The position numbers were made by a program, and so were the translations under genes. From Anaeramoeba flamelloides (Eukaryota; Metamonada; Anaeramoebidae): DNA of 64,000 bases. Location: positions 243,501 to 307,500 of the forward strand of contig JANTQA010000036.1 in the NCBI GenBank assembly GCA_027625915.1, given 5' to 3'. Below, one piece after another: positions 24,798-37,900 of this stretch. The notes beneath the pieces are model-generated. The model did not search any database and had not been told where the DNA came from. It saw nothing but the letters and a program-made list of their open reading frames with translations. The first letter of the stretch is position 1. Every line of letters starts with the position of its first letter.

Positions 24798-27700
24798 ATG
24801 CAACAAAATGATCCTTTTCATAAATATCGAGAATTCCAAACATCAAATTTAATTCAACAGCGAACTGTTTATGCAACTTTGCTTGCCATTGAAGAGCAAT
24901 TAGAAAAACAGAATTTACAATTGACAAGCAGCAATTATTTTATTGCGCTCTTTAGCACGCTCTCCAGCGAGCACCATCGGAACAAGATCTCTGTGGGGAG
25001 CCTGTTAAGGCTGCTAAGCACACTACTACCAAAGGTACCCCTACGCTTAATGCACAACAAGCATGAGGAAATGATTTCCCTGTGCGTGACGTGCCTCAGC
25101 ACCTTAAGCAACGATGAATTGATCGTAAGGTATTCGATCAATTGCTTGGGCACACTCTTGTCCTTCAAGGGATGCCCCTGGGGCCAACTCAACGTTGTGG
25201 AATCGTATAGGCTCTTATTGGGCTTTTCTTTAGATTCAAGATCAAAGGTCAGGAAAAGTTCCATACATAAATTAGAGACCATCTGGAAGAAGGGGAACAA
25301 AAAAATGGCCGAAAGTTGTGTTCAGGCAACAAAAAAGTTTTGCTTTTCAATTTTCGAACAGGCAGAGGAATCCCCTTCTGAAATAATCAGACTCATGCCC
25401 TTTTTAAATAACGTCTTGCCCTATTTTTCGCTGCCGTTAGCCCGAAGCTTGATCAAAGTGCTATTGAAGACACCCAAGCTCAAGAACAATATGATTATTC
25501 TCCAATCCCTCAAGGCGATACGTAATTGGTTCACGAATTGCAAACTGCAACTGTCCAAAACCGATCTCCCATTAATTGCTTCATTGCAGTCATTTGAAAT
25601 ACCCCTTACAAACGCGAGTATGATCCTAACTCTATCAAGCACAATAAGGTCTGGCATTACCAAGATTTATTCCTCAATTAGCGAAAGCAATAACAACACA
25701 AGCCAACTCACAAGAAATGCTGTCACAAACTCAATTTTACCATTATTACCAAAAATCTTTGAAAACTTTTATGGCTTTTTAGAAAAAAATAATTCCATGG
25801 AAATTAAATTTGGTTTGAAGAAAATTTGTGAAAAAATTTTATCGAGTGCATTAACTAATCAAGAATTTGAATTAAATTTAACAACAGATTTTATTGAATT
25901 TATCTCTAATAACTGTTTAAATTATAAACAAAGAAATTCATGGGATGTCTCTTTACATATTTGCCAAATTATTTTTAAATGCTTTACTAATTACTCAGGC
26001 AACAGCAATGATAATAATATATTATTAAAGAATAATCAAACAATACCAAATTGCTTGGTTGAATTAATTGAAAAAATAAAAAGTTTGCATGACGTTGATG
26101 ATGTTAAAATCACCGACAAGGTCGAAATGGTTTTAACACAAGCGTTAAGATCAATAAAATCCAACAACTTTTTCAAAATCATTGAATTGCCCATAGATCA
26201 ATTTATAAATCAAGAAAACAGAGAAACCATCCCAGAATGGATTTTTACACTCATCACTGATGGTCTAGATAAGGGTGACGAATTGGCAAGCTTTATCGAC
26301 AATGTATTGAAACCCATTCGGGAAATGAACAAATTACAACAAAAGACAATCAATAGAAACCATAAATTTGAAGAAAAAATTATAACAAATCTGTTAACAA
26401 GATTATGGCTCATGTTCCCAAGTTTTTGTAAATCACCAATTGATTTAAAAACAGTTTTCCCCAAAATTGCCAAAGAATTGGGACTTTTGTTATCCTCAAA
26501 AACCACCTCCGAGACAATTAAAGATAATATTTGCAAGGGCATTGAAATATTAATTAAATCCCACAAAAGCAATAATTTAGATATGAACCTTGAAGGTAAT
26601 CAAAAAGAAAAGCAAAATAATAAAAACAAAGGCCAAGGCAGACAAGGGCAACCTATTTTGAATTTAAATGAAAATCAAAAATTTCTTCAAAAATATGCTA
26701 AAAATTATTTACCAATATTATTTAATAGATTTACTAAATTAAACCCATCGCAAAGGAAGGCCACCTTTGATTGTATTCATACATATAGCACCATTGCGCC
26801 ACAGGATTTAATGAATAGACTCTTTAAAAAACTTTTGTCCAAAATTTTGGAGGGAACCTCTTCATTAAATTCAACCTCATTAGATGTAATCTCCAAAATA
26901 TCTCTTGACGATGTGAGTGCATTGGCCGAATTATCTTTAGCCATTTCACAAAGCTTAGATAAAAATAATATATTGCTATTACTCAGGACAATTATCCCAC
27001 ATTTAAAAACATCCAAAACAGCACGAATCCAAAAAAAGTTTTATAAAATCCTCTCTTCAATAATCAGTTATCACTACGAAATAATCGAAAGCCAACTTGA
27101 AGATTTACTTGAAATTATTTATCAAACATCAAAAACTTGCACACCAGGTGCAAAATGCAACAGAATCATCACTCTTGGCACAATTTTTAAAAAAATCGAA
27201 TTAACCTTGCTATTAGAAATCTTGCCTTCAATGATACCAGAGATTATTTTGTCCACTAAAGAAGGTAATTACAAAACTAGAGAACAGGCATATAGAACCT
27301 TAACAATTATTACTCATCGCATCGCCTTAATGAACAAGAATGAGAACGAGGATGAAAACAAGAGTGGAATGGAAAAAGAACAAGAGCAAGACGAAGAAGA
27401 AAAGGAAAATATACAAAACAATTTGGCTAATTTATGCCTCTTATTTTCGATTGGTCTAGCTGGTAAAACTTCATTAATGATAAGCGCAGCAGCCTATTCG
27501 ATAACCCATGTGATTTTTGATTCCGATGTCAAATTTGAAGACAAATTAATTATTAATAACATTGAAAAGGTTAAATTAATATTAAACCACGATAGTAAAG
27601 AAGTAAAAAAATCTTCTTTATTTTTTTTCAACAAATTAATTTCTTCAGAACACAAAGAAATGCTATTACCCTTTTTAAAAGAAATCTTCCAAATAATTTT

Positions 27701-28445
27701 TTCTTGGACTACGAATATTAAAAACCATTTCAAATTATTTATTCAAAATTTTATTCAAAAATGCTTAAATAAATATTCGGAGACAACAATTGATAAACTT
27801 TTCCCTAAAAGCCATCAAAAATATTTGGTTCACTTAAAAAGGCAATTAAGAAGAAAAAAAAATAAACGATCCAAAGACCAAAAGCAGACGAAAATTAAAA
27901 CCGAAAAAAATCGAAAGAAAAAAAACAAAAAATTCCAACTCAATGTCCAATCAGAATTGGATGGCGGCGATCCAATCGATCTCTTGGACAAAAATGCTTT
28001 GAAAAGAATTTCCTTTAAAAACCGCGGCGGCGATGACGAATTTGATATGGACGATGAAGATATTCTTAGTTTTGATCAAGACGGTAAAATAATTATACCA
28101 GAAGAAAATAACGATAACAAGTCAGATCTTGATTCAGAATTTGGAGAGCAAAGTTCGTTAGATCGAAAAAGAAAAAAAAATAATATGAATAATAACAATG
28201 AAGAAAAGAATAAAAAAAAAAGAAGAAGTTTGAATTCTAATTCGAAAAAGAATTCAAGAAAGGGTAAAAACAAGAAAAAAGAGCAATTGGAACCTTATCA
28301 ATACATACAATTAGACGCTAAATTATCTTCAAAAAAGAGCTTTAGAAAGGGCAAGTTTGGCGATGGCGGATTTAAAAATTTGATGAATGCAGCTAAACGT
28401 GGCGCGAAAAAGGGGAAAAATTTAAGAAAAAATAAAAGAAAATAA
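24798..28445 (+). CDS. RRP12: RRP12-like ribosome biogenesis protein (HEAT repeats, NUC173 domain)
   Basis: This single-exon gene encodes 1,215 aa, close to the ~1,230 aa usual for RRP12. The N-terminus (YATLLAIEEQL...YFIALFSTL) matches the family start. Alpha-helical HEAT-type repeats run through most of the protein, with the NUC173 region at roughly 350-620. The C-terminus is diagnostic: a Lys/Arg-rich nuclear-localisation segment near 1015-1055, an acidic patch followed by DQDGKIIIPEE near 1090-1100, then YQYIQLDAKL and a basic tail ending in NAAKRGAKKGKNLRKNKRK. RRP12 family proteins act in the nucleus on 40S and 60S precursors and in their export. The start ATG is the first in frame and follows a ~20-base T-tract with a short AC-rich leader. 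Codons for residues ~48-288 are clearly more G/C-rich than the rest. Confidence 0.95.
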   Translation: MQQNDPFHKYREFQTSNLIQQRTVYATLLAIEEQLEKQNLQLTSSNYFIALFSTLSSEHHRNKISVGSLLRLLSTLLPKVPLRLMHNKHEEMISLCVTCLSTLSNDELIVRYSINCLGTLLSFKGCPWGQLNVVESYRLLLGFSLDSRSKVRKSSIHKLETIWKKGNKKMAESCVQATKKFCFSIFEQAEESPSEIIRLMPFLNNVLPYFSLPLARSLIKVLLKTPKLKNNMIILQSLKAIRNWFTNCKLQLSKTDLPLIASLQSFEIPLTNASMILTLSSTIRSGITKIYSSISESNNNTSQLTRNAVTNSILPLLPKIFENFYGFLEKNNSMEIKFGLKKICEKILSSALTNQEFELNLTTDFIEFISNNCLNYKQRNSWDVSLHICQIIFKCFTNYSGNSNDNNILLKNNQTIPNCLVELIEKIKSLHDVDDVKITDKVEMVLTQALRSIKSNNFFKIIELPIDQFINQENRETIPEWIFTLITDGLDKGDELASFIDNVLKPIREMNKLQQKTINRNHKFEEKIITNLLTRLWLMFPSFCKSPIDLKTVFPKIAKELGLLLSSKTTSETIKDNICKGIEILIKSHKSNNLDMNLEGNQKEKQNNKNKGQGRQGQPILNLNENQKFLQKYAKNYLPILFNRFTKLNPSQRKATFDCIHTYSTIAPQDLMNRLFKKLLSKILEGTSSLNSTSLDVISKISLDDVSALAELSLAISQSLDKNNILLLLRTIIPHLKTSKTARIQKKFYKILSSIISYHYEIIESQLEDLLEIIYQTSKTCTPGAKCNRIITLGTIFKKIELTLLLEILPSMIPEIILSTKEGNYKTREQAYRTLTIITHRIALMNKNENEDENKSGMEKEQEQDEEEKENIQNNLANLCLLFSIGLAGKTSLMISAAAYSITHVIFDSDVKFEDKLIINNIEKVKLILNHDSKEVKKSSLFFFNKLISSEHKEMLLPFLKEIFQIIFSWTTNIKNHFKLFIQNFIQKCLNKYSETTIDKLFPKSHQKYLVHLKRQLRRKKNKRSKDQKQTKIKTEKNRKKKNKKFQLNVQSELDGGDPIDLLDKNALKRISFKNRGGDDEFDMDDEDILSFDQDGKIIIPEENNDNKSDLDSEFGEQSSLDRKRKKNNMNNNNEEKNKKKRRSLNSNSKKNSRKGKNKKKEQLEPYQYIQLDAKLSSKKSFRKGKFGDGGFKNLMNAAKRGAKKGKNLRKNKRK

Positions 28446-29394
28446 TTTTTACTAGTAAAAATTTTAAAATCAATATATCATTTTTTTTTATTCATTCATT
28501 ATATATATATATATAGGTATATATATATTTATAGATAAAATTTATAGATAGTATTTATATGATTAAATAAATAGAAATCAAATAAATAATTTTTTATTTT
28601 TTTTTTTTGTTCAAAACAATTTATTCCTTTTATTTTTTTCTTTATTTTTATTGTTTCAACCTCAACTATAAAAACTTTACAAATAGAAGAATTTATTGAT
28701 TTAATTTGAGTAATAAAAAATAATATTTGGATCATTTTTAAATTTGACAAAATAACAAAGAGAATTATTAATCGGAGTCAAAAAAAAAACGAAATTGAAA
28801 GAAATATTTGAAAATTAGTAATACATTAGTATGAAAAAATATAATTGAAAATTTCAAGTTTGACAAAAATAAAACTTTTATTAACCTTTCATCCTCATTA
28901 ATTAGATTTTATTTAGAATATAATCAAATAAGATGAACTTTAAATTCTTGAGGCTATTGTATTTATTGTTGTTAATAGTACCACCTTTTTTAAAAAGACA
29001 TTAGTTGAGAAAAAAAAATTTTTTTTTTAGGGTAACAATTATAAATAAAAAGAAGGATGAATTTTAGTTAAATTCAACTTGAAGATATTTATCTTGGTAG
29101 ATAATAACTAATAAACTCCATTTCAAAACTATTGGCACATTAAAAATCAAAATTTTGATAATAAATATTGTTATTAATTGTAGTTATCTATTATAATAAA
29201 AAAATTATTATTTTAATATTTGGTTCTATTCAAGAGAAATATTTGTTTTTCGTCTAAAAATAAAATAAAAAAAAGGAAAAAAATATTGGGACATTTTTTA
29301 TGAAATTAAGTTTAGTTTTGAAAATGCTGTAATCATCTAATAAAACTGAAATCCAGAAAAAAAATTCTTTCTGATAAATATCGAATATCTCTAG
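28446..29394. other. Gene-free stretch downstream of RRP12
   Basis: It contains an (AT)n-rich patch at 28500-28530 and no recognised gene. Confidence 0.6.
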
Positions 29395-29616
29395 GTTATC
29401 CAGAATTTAAAAGAATCAATTAAAATCTCTGATTTTTCTCTATTCTTTTGAATTTTGGAAAAGTTAATAGAAAGTGTTTGTAGAGTGCCTAGCTTTTCCA
29501 GAATTAAAAAGAATGGAGAAAAATCAAAGATTTTAATCAATTCTTTTAAATTCTGGAAAAGCTAAATGCGTTTTTTTTTTAATTTAAGAAATAAACCAAA
29601 AATTAAAAAAAAATTA
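29395..29616. repeat. Family K hairpin-repeat cluster
   Basis: Two hairpins with arms CAGAATTTAAAAGAAT and ATTCTTTTGAATTTTGG around an AAATCAAAGATTTT centre, linked by GTAGAGTGCCTAG. Confidence 0.6.
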
Positions 29617-31440
29617 AACTTAACGATTAATATCACCATAGATTTCTCTAGAATTAAATTATGTTGTAATTGATTGTAAATTGTATTAGTGCGAAATGGC
29701 TCAAATAACTCTAAAAAATGTATTATAAATCTTATAACCGAATAAATTATAACATTTTTTCATAATGGTTACTATTTAAAAATTTTCATTTTGTAATTTT
29801 TTTTTTTAATTCCTTTTCCATATCTAAAAATAGAAATCCAAAATAACAGTATGATGGTATTTAATAATTCGCCATTTAGAACTTTTAAAAGTAACTATTT
29901 TTTGAATTTTTTAATTTCAAAGATTAACTCAATAATAAAGGTTTTGATGAGAACATATATTATCATGACATAAACAATTAATTTTGCGATAATATTAAAA
30001 AAAATCGCGATTAGTATTACTTTATCACAAAAAATCATAAAATCGCGATATTTAACATTAACCAGAAAAAATGAAAATTATATTTTCGAGAAACCCTAAA
30101 AAAAATATCTTGGCTTTTTAAATAACCTTGAGGATTTTACAATGCCTTTTTACTTAAAAAACATTAAAAAGTGTGGAAAGTGTTGTGAATTGTCTTCAAG
30201 TGTTTGAAAGACAGAAAACTTTTAGAAACCGAATGAATATGTTTGTAGTGGAAATTAAATTTTTTTCCTTTCCATTTTTTTTTTTTTAGCTAAATAGAAA
30301 AATCTCAAACAAATTTTATGATCAAGCTAATAATTATCCATTTCAACAATACACATGAATGTAAAAGAGATGTGTTTTTTTAAAATGGGACTATTACCTT
30401 CACAAGTTAAATAAGCAAAAAGAAGAAAGAGTAATCTTCCTTCTTATTGGTGATTGATTAAACCAAAACCCGAAAGTTCTTGTATTGTTTTCTGCCCTAT
30501 ATAAAAGATATAGAAAAGAACAAGAAAAAGAATAACAAGAAGAAAACAAATCTATAAAAAATCTTAATAGTTGGTTATAATGTGGTTTGGTTATTGTGAA
30601 AGCTTTTGCAAAGTTACCGACCTCCTTTCTACTTGCCGAGAATTTTGAAAATGTTTTCACCAGAACACATTCTTGAAAGAATAAGTAAAGAGTTGGTTTT
30701 GTTTCAAAAGCTCTTTTATTCAATAAAATTTACAACACCAGTTATGACTGAGAAAATATTTATTCAACTTTAGTTATTGGTGTTGTTGATCAAAGAGAAT
30801 AGATGGGCTTGTCAACCAAACCAAATAAAAACACAATAAAACTCTTTGATCTTATTACTGATTGGATCAATTATCTTTTTTATTGTTTTTTCAAAGAATA
30901 ACTTTTATTAAAGTATCTATTTTTTGATCAAAAAAAAATTTCTTAGTAAAAATATTTCTATATTAGCCCAAAACCAATCAACTATTATATTACAATTACT
31001 TTTATATCACAATATTTTATCATTTATCACGATTTTTAAATAATTATCACATTTTTATGGAATATTTAACATTTTGTTATATTATCGCAAAAAATTAGCT
31101 CTTAATTCGAGAAAAATAATCGCCATTTTTGTAACTTTATCTTGACTTAATCATAAATATCATCAAATTCTCCAACCATTAACATAAAACCCCAAAGACT
31201 GATTAACTTTGAATCTTTTTTATAAAGGTAATTGTAACATTAATATATATCCAATATTTTAGAAATAATTTGTCAAAAAAATCTATTGGTTAATTATTTA
31301 ATTTTTTAAAAAATGGAATTCTTTTATTATTCATCTTCATTTCGCCTCAAATTTATGAAAGATATTTCGCAACTTTGGATTCTGAATATTGATAATTCAA
31401 CCTTCAAATTTGTGTTGTAATGTGCAATTTTTTTTTTGAA
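29617..31440 (-). mobile_element. Family B element, copy 3, split by a 1.2-kb insertion
   Basis: 29617-29940 and 31140-31440 are the two halves, in the same order as copy 1. The left half starts with the inverted terminus (ATATCACCATAGATTTCTC). The reading resumes at AACATAAAACCCCAAAGACT after the insertion. Confidence 0.6.
29940..31140. mobile_element. Family D inverted-repeat insertion inside a family-B copy
   Basis: The left side has TTTTGCGATAATATT and ATCGCGAT(A/T)-rich sequence; the right side has the inverted TATTATCGCAAAAAATTAG. Imperfect inverted ends span ~150-200 bp. The middle carries an inverted pair of GGTTTGGTTATT / CCAAACCAAATAA motifs. A 107-codon frame on the minus strand (30400-30723) is not credible as a gene. 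Confidence 0.5.
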
Positions 31441-31782
31441 ATTAATGGTTTTTCGTTTTTAAACTGTATGATTCCACACTGTCTTTATATAACAATAAGA
31501 TTATTTCTACCTCAAAAAGAAAAATTGTTTTTTATTGAAATCAATTCAGTAAATATGTTAAAAATTTTTCGAAAAGGGATATAAATGAATCAAAATATTA
31601 AAAAACAATAATTCATTTCGGAAAATACACTTTAAAAGTTAGTTTGATATTATATTAATCAAAATTTTTACTTTTGTTTTTCAATTTCAAGATGTTGTAA
31701 ATCTTTTTTGAATTTACTAAAGTTATTACTTGAAGATTTTTTTTTTTTTTTTGCTATTCCCTTAGAGCATGTTCTTTTTACA

Positions 31783-31784
<2 letters not shown>

Positions 31785-31822
<38 letters not shown>
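31785..31822. repeat. (TA)n microsatellite
   Basis: About 19 uninterrupted TA units, ~160 bp beyond the 3' end of the DENN gene. Confidence 0.95.
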
Positions 31823-31824
<2 letters not shown>

Positions 31825-31980
31825 CTTCCACCATATTAAAAATTTAGACAAAGTCTATATGAGAATGTTTATTTCGAAATTCTTTTTCTCTAACAAGGCG
31901 AAAATGTAAAATTATTAAAAAAAAAAAAAAAATTAAAAATTAAATATGAAAAATTTTTATTATTCAACAGTTAATTAATT

Positions 31981-34900
31981 TTATTTTTTCATATAATATT
32001 TGGTATTTGTATGTAAGTTAAATGATTTTTTTTTTATTTTATTTTGCCCATTTTTTTGGTTATTTGTATAACTTTTTTTCTTCAAGTTAAAATTTTGATT
32101 ATTATTATTTCCAATTTGGCCAAGTTTTTCAAATTTTTGAAAAATTGATAAAGTTTTTTTGGATTGGAATTTCGGTTTAATACGAGATTCTTTTATTAAC
32201 TCTTTTATGTTACTAGAAAATGGATTGTTTTTTTTTGTAAAAATATTTTTTTGAGTATTTTTTTGATCTTTGTTAAAATTATTTTTGGTGGGGGTTTCAG
32301 TTCCCCTTTCGAACTGTTTTGTTTCGATTTTTTTATCATGTTGTTGTGCAATTTTTTTAGTATTTATTTTTTGATAAGAGTTATTTTCTAATATTTTTTG
32401 TTTATTTTTTTGTGTATTATTTCCAAACTTTATTTTGTTTTTTTCAATTTTTGTTCCTCCAATGTTTTGTTTTGCATTATTTATTCGCCTTTTATCTCCA
32501 TCACCCACATTTTTTTTCAGATTTCGCACTCTTTTCAGATTTCCATTTTGTCCATGTTCTTGGTCTTGTTCTGGTTCTTTTAATTTATTATTTTGATTCA
32601 TTTTTCCATTTGTTTTTTTTTCCATTTTTAATTTATGTAAAGTACTATTTGAAGTTTTGTTTTCTTGTAAAGATCCAGTTTTTTGTTTTTTCTGTTTCTC
32701 TTGAATTTTGTCTTTCCCATTTCGTTTTTTTTCTTCCCCCTTTAAATTTAAATTGAGTTTTTGATTTGGTTTTGTTTTCAAGTGTCTTTGTTGATCCATT
32801 ACCAATGCTATTTTCTTTTTTTCAATTTTTGCTTCTTTTATTTTTTGTTGTTGTTTTTCTTCCATTCTCACTTCTTCCATTTGACCTTTCACCTTCATGT
32901 TTTGATTTTCATTTTGTTCTTGTTCTTGTTCTTGTTCTGGTTCTTGTAACATTTCAAGTAAAGTAAAATTGCGATTAATATTATTTCCATTTGTTTTTTT
33001 TTCCATTTTTAATTTATTTGAAATACTATTTGTCGTTTTATTTCCCTGCGATGATTGTTTATTTCTTATATTATTTAGAATCGGCTCTGATTGTATTTTT
33101 TTAGTTTTTTTCATTGCACGGGATTTTTCTTGGTTCGGTTCTAGTATTTTCTTCATTTTGTTGTTTAGATCGGTTTCACTGTTTGCCCTTTTATTCACAT
33201 TCATCGGTTTATTGGGATAAGAATCTATAAGAACAAAATCGGAAAAATTATCTTTATTTTGATTATTCATAACTTTGCTTTTTTCTGGATTAATAGTTGG
33301 TTTATTCTGAGAAAAAAAATCAAAAAATGGACGAAACGTTCGTTGTTTATTCCCTTTCATTGGCCGTATTTTGCTTGTGAAACTTCTTTTTTCAAATCTA
33401 GACATTTCAGAAACTCTTTTCGTTTTCTGTTGAAAAAGCTCTAATTTAACTTTTTGCGTTTTTTTTTTAAGAAATTGTTCCCACATTTGTGTTTGTGAAA
33501 ATTCTTTAAAAAATTTTTGGATTTTTTTTGATTTATTTTGCATAAATTGTTGGGAATGAAAAATTATTTCATTTGTTTCCTGGTTAATTTGAATAAAATT
33601 TTCAACATTGCCTATAATTGTAATAAAAAAATCTAAAAATGCATTGCTGATTAAAGTTTCGTCAAAATCTCCTTTTTCTAAATTGTTATAAAGAATTTAA
33701 TATATATTCAATTTAAAATAAATATTTAGATGTAAAGAAATATTATATATACACAGATAAGCATTATATTTAATTAAATGGGTAAAATCAAATTGGATCT
33801 TTTTAAAAAATTCATAAAATACATTTAATCGAAAAACTTGTATTTATCCTGTAAAAAACATTAGAAAAGACAAAACAATATACAATTCGTAGACTAGAAT
33901 TTTTTTTTTTCAAAATTTCACTGTTTTTTTTTTTTTTTTGGTTAAAGGGTTAATTTATTAGGACAAAGTACCAAAATATTTAAACCTATTATTAATAATG
34001 ATAAACTATTCACTTCTTTTATAATAAAACCCTTATCTAAAAAAATTTTGATCTAAGAAAAAAAATAAATTAAAAAAAAACTTTTTTTGGAAAAGATCAA
34101 TTATTTTTTTTTATTTGAAGATAATTATTAATATCATATTTAATGAGATAAATACAATTTCTGGTTAAATTTTGATAAAAATTAGAATAAACCAAGTCAT
34201 ATTTTTTTGTCATCAAAGAAATATGTTTTACCATATATACCCTAATTATTTTTCTTGAACAAATAGTAAATATATCAATCATACTTGGTATAAAAGAATT
34301 TTTTTTTTTTTTTAATACATATAATTTTAATCAGTAAATGTTTAGAACCACTTTAAGATTTTTAATTAAATTGAGGCTGATAATCAGATAATTTTTCATT
34401 TTTTTAAATCATATTTTATTGTAGATATTTTGAAATTATGTAATTTGACATTAAAAAATTTAATTCTATTTTTCTTATTGCAAAAACATATTCATATTGT
34501 TATAACAATTTTTGTGAATAATTTCAAACAATTTGATAAAAAAAAAATCTTGTAAATTTGAAAAGTTTTTTGCCATTTTGCATTTTTTGAAAATAAGAAA
34601 ATTAACCTTTTTCATTTTAAAATACTTAATTTCTGATAAAAGTTAAAAATGGTTTTTTTTTTTTTTAAAAAAAACACAAGATTAATTAAACTTTTCTTGA
34701 ATTTAGATTTAATTATTCAGATGTTTTACTATTTGTATTATTTTTTGAGATTTGAATTGGAATATTAATACTTGAAAAAAAAAAAAAAAAAAACATTATT
34801 AATTTTTAATAACATCAAGAAATTTCCAAAATAGAACTAGTTATATACCACAACTTTTTCAAGAATTGATGTAGTTGTTAAATAAAATAACTGATTACTT

Positions 34901-37900
34901 TTTTTGAGTTTTTATATAAGAAACTATCATTTCAAAAAATAAACTCATCATTCAAAAATTCACGGGACGATGTTAATTCACTCCATTTCATCAGCCCAAA
35001 CAGCATTTTACAATTTTTTTTTCAGAGAATTAATTTTTTTTTAATTTTTTTCGGAGACATTATAAGTGTTACTTTAAGGATAAAAATTGGATTTTGGATA
35101 TTTTTTTTTTTTTTTTTTTTTCATTTTCACGTTTTATAGGCATCATAAAACAAATGTACATTATAATATAAAGTTTATTATTATTATAAAACACATGGAT
35201 ACTCTATTTCAGGCAATTTATTCAAAGCAGAACTTTAAAAAAAGTTCAATTGGAAAAACAAAAAATAAAAATGATAAAAATGATAATTGTACTTGTTTTT
35301 TTAAGGTATTTCCAAAAAGGGGGAAATTTATTTTATATATAGATCTACATACACCTTTTTTCTGTCAAAATTTTCATATAAAATTTCCAAATATCAATTA
35401 TTTGTTTATAATTGAACTTTGAAGAATATATATTAAAATAAGTAGAATAATATAAACTCCATTTCACTCAAAGGGGCCCAGCCAAAAATGAAAAAGTCAC
35501 TTTATTTTTAAGAACCAACCAAACTTAGATTGTTTAGAAATACGAGAAATAATAAACTTCTTATAAGAGTCCATAATTATAAAAGAAACTCCTGAACAAA
35601 CCATAAATTTCAAAAAAAAAAAAAATGTTAAAAAATTTTTTGGGCCCATTCATTGGAACGTCTCGTGCAAAATTCTCAATTTCTTTAGGAAATTAAAATC
35701 GTTGATAATAAGATTTTTTACTTGTAAATGTATGAATTTTAAAAGAACATACAAAGCTTAACTTTTCTTAATGTTTATTTGGGATTTCAAACATTTTTTT
35801 TTCAAAGTTAATTTTTAAAAAAAAAAATAAAAAAGAAAAGAAGAAAAAAAAAAAAAAAAAAAATCAAAAAGCCAAAATTTTACAAAATGAGAAAAAATGA
35901 TTTTGATCTAAAAATTGAAAATTTTAGTTTGATAAGAGTAATGAATTAAACTCATAGAATGTCTTCCATTTCTTCAATAAAACTGGGCCCCTTTGACTGA
36001 AAAAGAGTTTACATCAAATTTTAATTGATATCTGTATGAAGTAATTCTAATCAATCTTATTTTTTTTTTAAATATTGAAAAACTAAAATTCTTGATAAAC
36101 CCTACATTCGAAAAAACCAGTATATTTACGATGATCTTCAACACGAGATTCAAATAAAATACCAATAGAAATGAATATGATTTTTTTCTACAATCATTCT
36201 CAGAGTTTCAATAACATTCGAATAATATGTTTTTACCAAAGTGACTATCGATCTTGAAATAAAAAAAAAAATTGCCAAACAATTGAATGTTTTGGAAAAA
36301 AAAAATAGAAAAATAAGAAAAAAGTAAAAATGTGAAAATAATGATACTTTCAATTTTGAAATTCCCAAAATAAATTTTTTCACCTAATATTTATTCAAGC
36401 CTTTTAAATATAAGTAATCCATTTCATCACAACTTTGGACACTTTTAAATCGAAAAAAGTTTTATTTATTTTTGAAAAATTTTCAGATAAAATTTTTTTG
36501 ATATTTCAAATCATATTCTCTTTGGAAATAGTTCTATTGGTAAATTAATTATCCAAATTTGAGAGAAATATCACTATTGATTTTATCAGTGTCTATTGTA
36601 TACATTTCAAACTATATACATTCAAAAAATTTCCAAAAAATGAAAAAAAAAAAAAATTACGCTTTTTTTATAGAAAACAATACTCAGATAAATTAAATAA
36701 AAAACTGGAAATATGGCAAGGATTAAAAGGATTTTTTAAACAATAAAATACCTTTTCTTTGTCTTCCCCTTCTCTGATCAATTTTACCGAGATTAAATTG
36801 TAATGTATAAAAGTTTACCATCAAAAAGAAAAAAATAACCACAAATTTTCACCCCTAAAAGATATCAAATAATATTGTGATCCTGAAACTTTTTATATCA
36901 TCTACTAAGGGAATGTCATATTAGCAAAAAAAAAAAAGAATTATTATCAAGAAACCGATGAATGGTAGTTAATTATTTTGGATATTTAAATAGTGATATT
37001 GGAATTGAGTTAAATAAAGATATTTTGAAAAAAAATTTGCCCCTCTTTTTTGGAAATATCTTACATTAATTAATACTTTAATCATTTTTATTTTTATTTA
37101 TTTTTTAATTGCCATAAAGACAAAATGCTCTTTTGATTGATAATTTCAATATTTTTTTTCAAAAGGATACAATAATGTATTAAAATCTTAAAAAAAATGT
37201 CAAAAAAAAAAAAAAAATTAAAAGATTACTTTTCCATTTTGATAATTGTTGCTTAATAACTTTAATAATTTGCTTTGTTTCTGTGGGAATTAAAGATTTG
37301 AATTCTTGTGTACCTTCAACTCTATTCTCATCAAGATCACAAAAAATCACTTCGCCAATATAATCAGTTGATAATTCGTTTAAAAGAGAACTATGAATAC
37401 CGACGATATATGGGAAGGGGGCAGTTGTCGTGTCTAGTAATTGGAGTGGCAAAATTGGAATTTTGACAAACTATGAGGATAAACATTTTTAAATAATAAT
37501 TATAAAAAAAAAGAATATATTTTAATGTTTAATTAATCGGCTAATTATAAAAATTAGACATTTAAATTATTAAAATTAAATAGTTTTTCCTTGTTGATTT
37601 TATGCCAATTATTAGAATTTATTTTGTATTTTTTTGTTTAATTTTAAAATGGGAATTTTGAAATTAAATTTTAATTTTTTTTTTCTCAAAATTTAATAAA
37701 TAATTTAGTTACAATAATAAAATTTGAATAAACAATACTAACTTGATAATTATTAATCTTTGTTGATTCTTTATAAAAAAAATTGCATGAATAATAATTT
37801 TAATCATTAAATTTTGGACATTTTTTTCAAAAGCTTAAAATTTTGATAGTTAATACTTTTGTAAATATACAAAAGAACAAAAATACCAATTTTTTTTTAA

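Noticed and set aside
30400-30723. 107-codon frame on the minus strand
   Set aside because: It lies within a family-D insertion, has no recognisable domain and has noise-like composition.
32398-33444. Several Phe/Leu-rich plus-strand frames
   Set aside because: They are antisense to the Lys/Gln/Asn-rich DENN tail, whose dDENN start and splice junction show the real strand.
35087-35422. 111-codon frame on the plus strand
   Set aside because: It starts in a poly-T tract (Phe run), lies in a DENN intron and has no domain.
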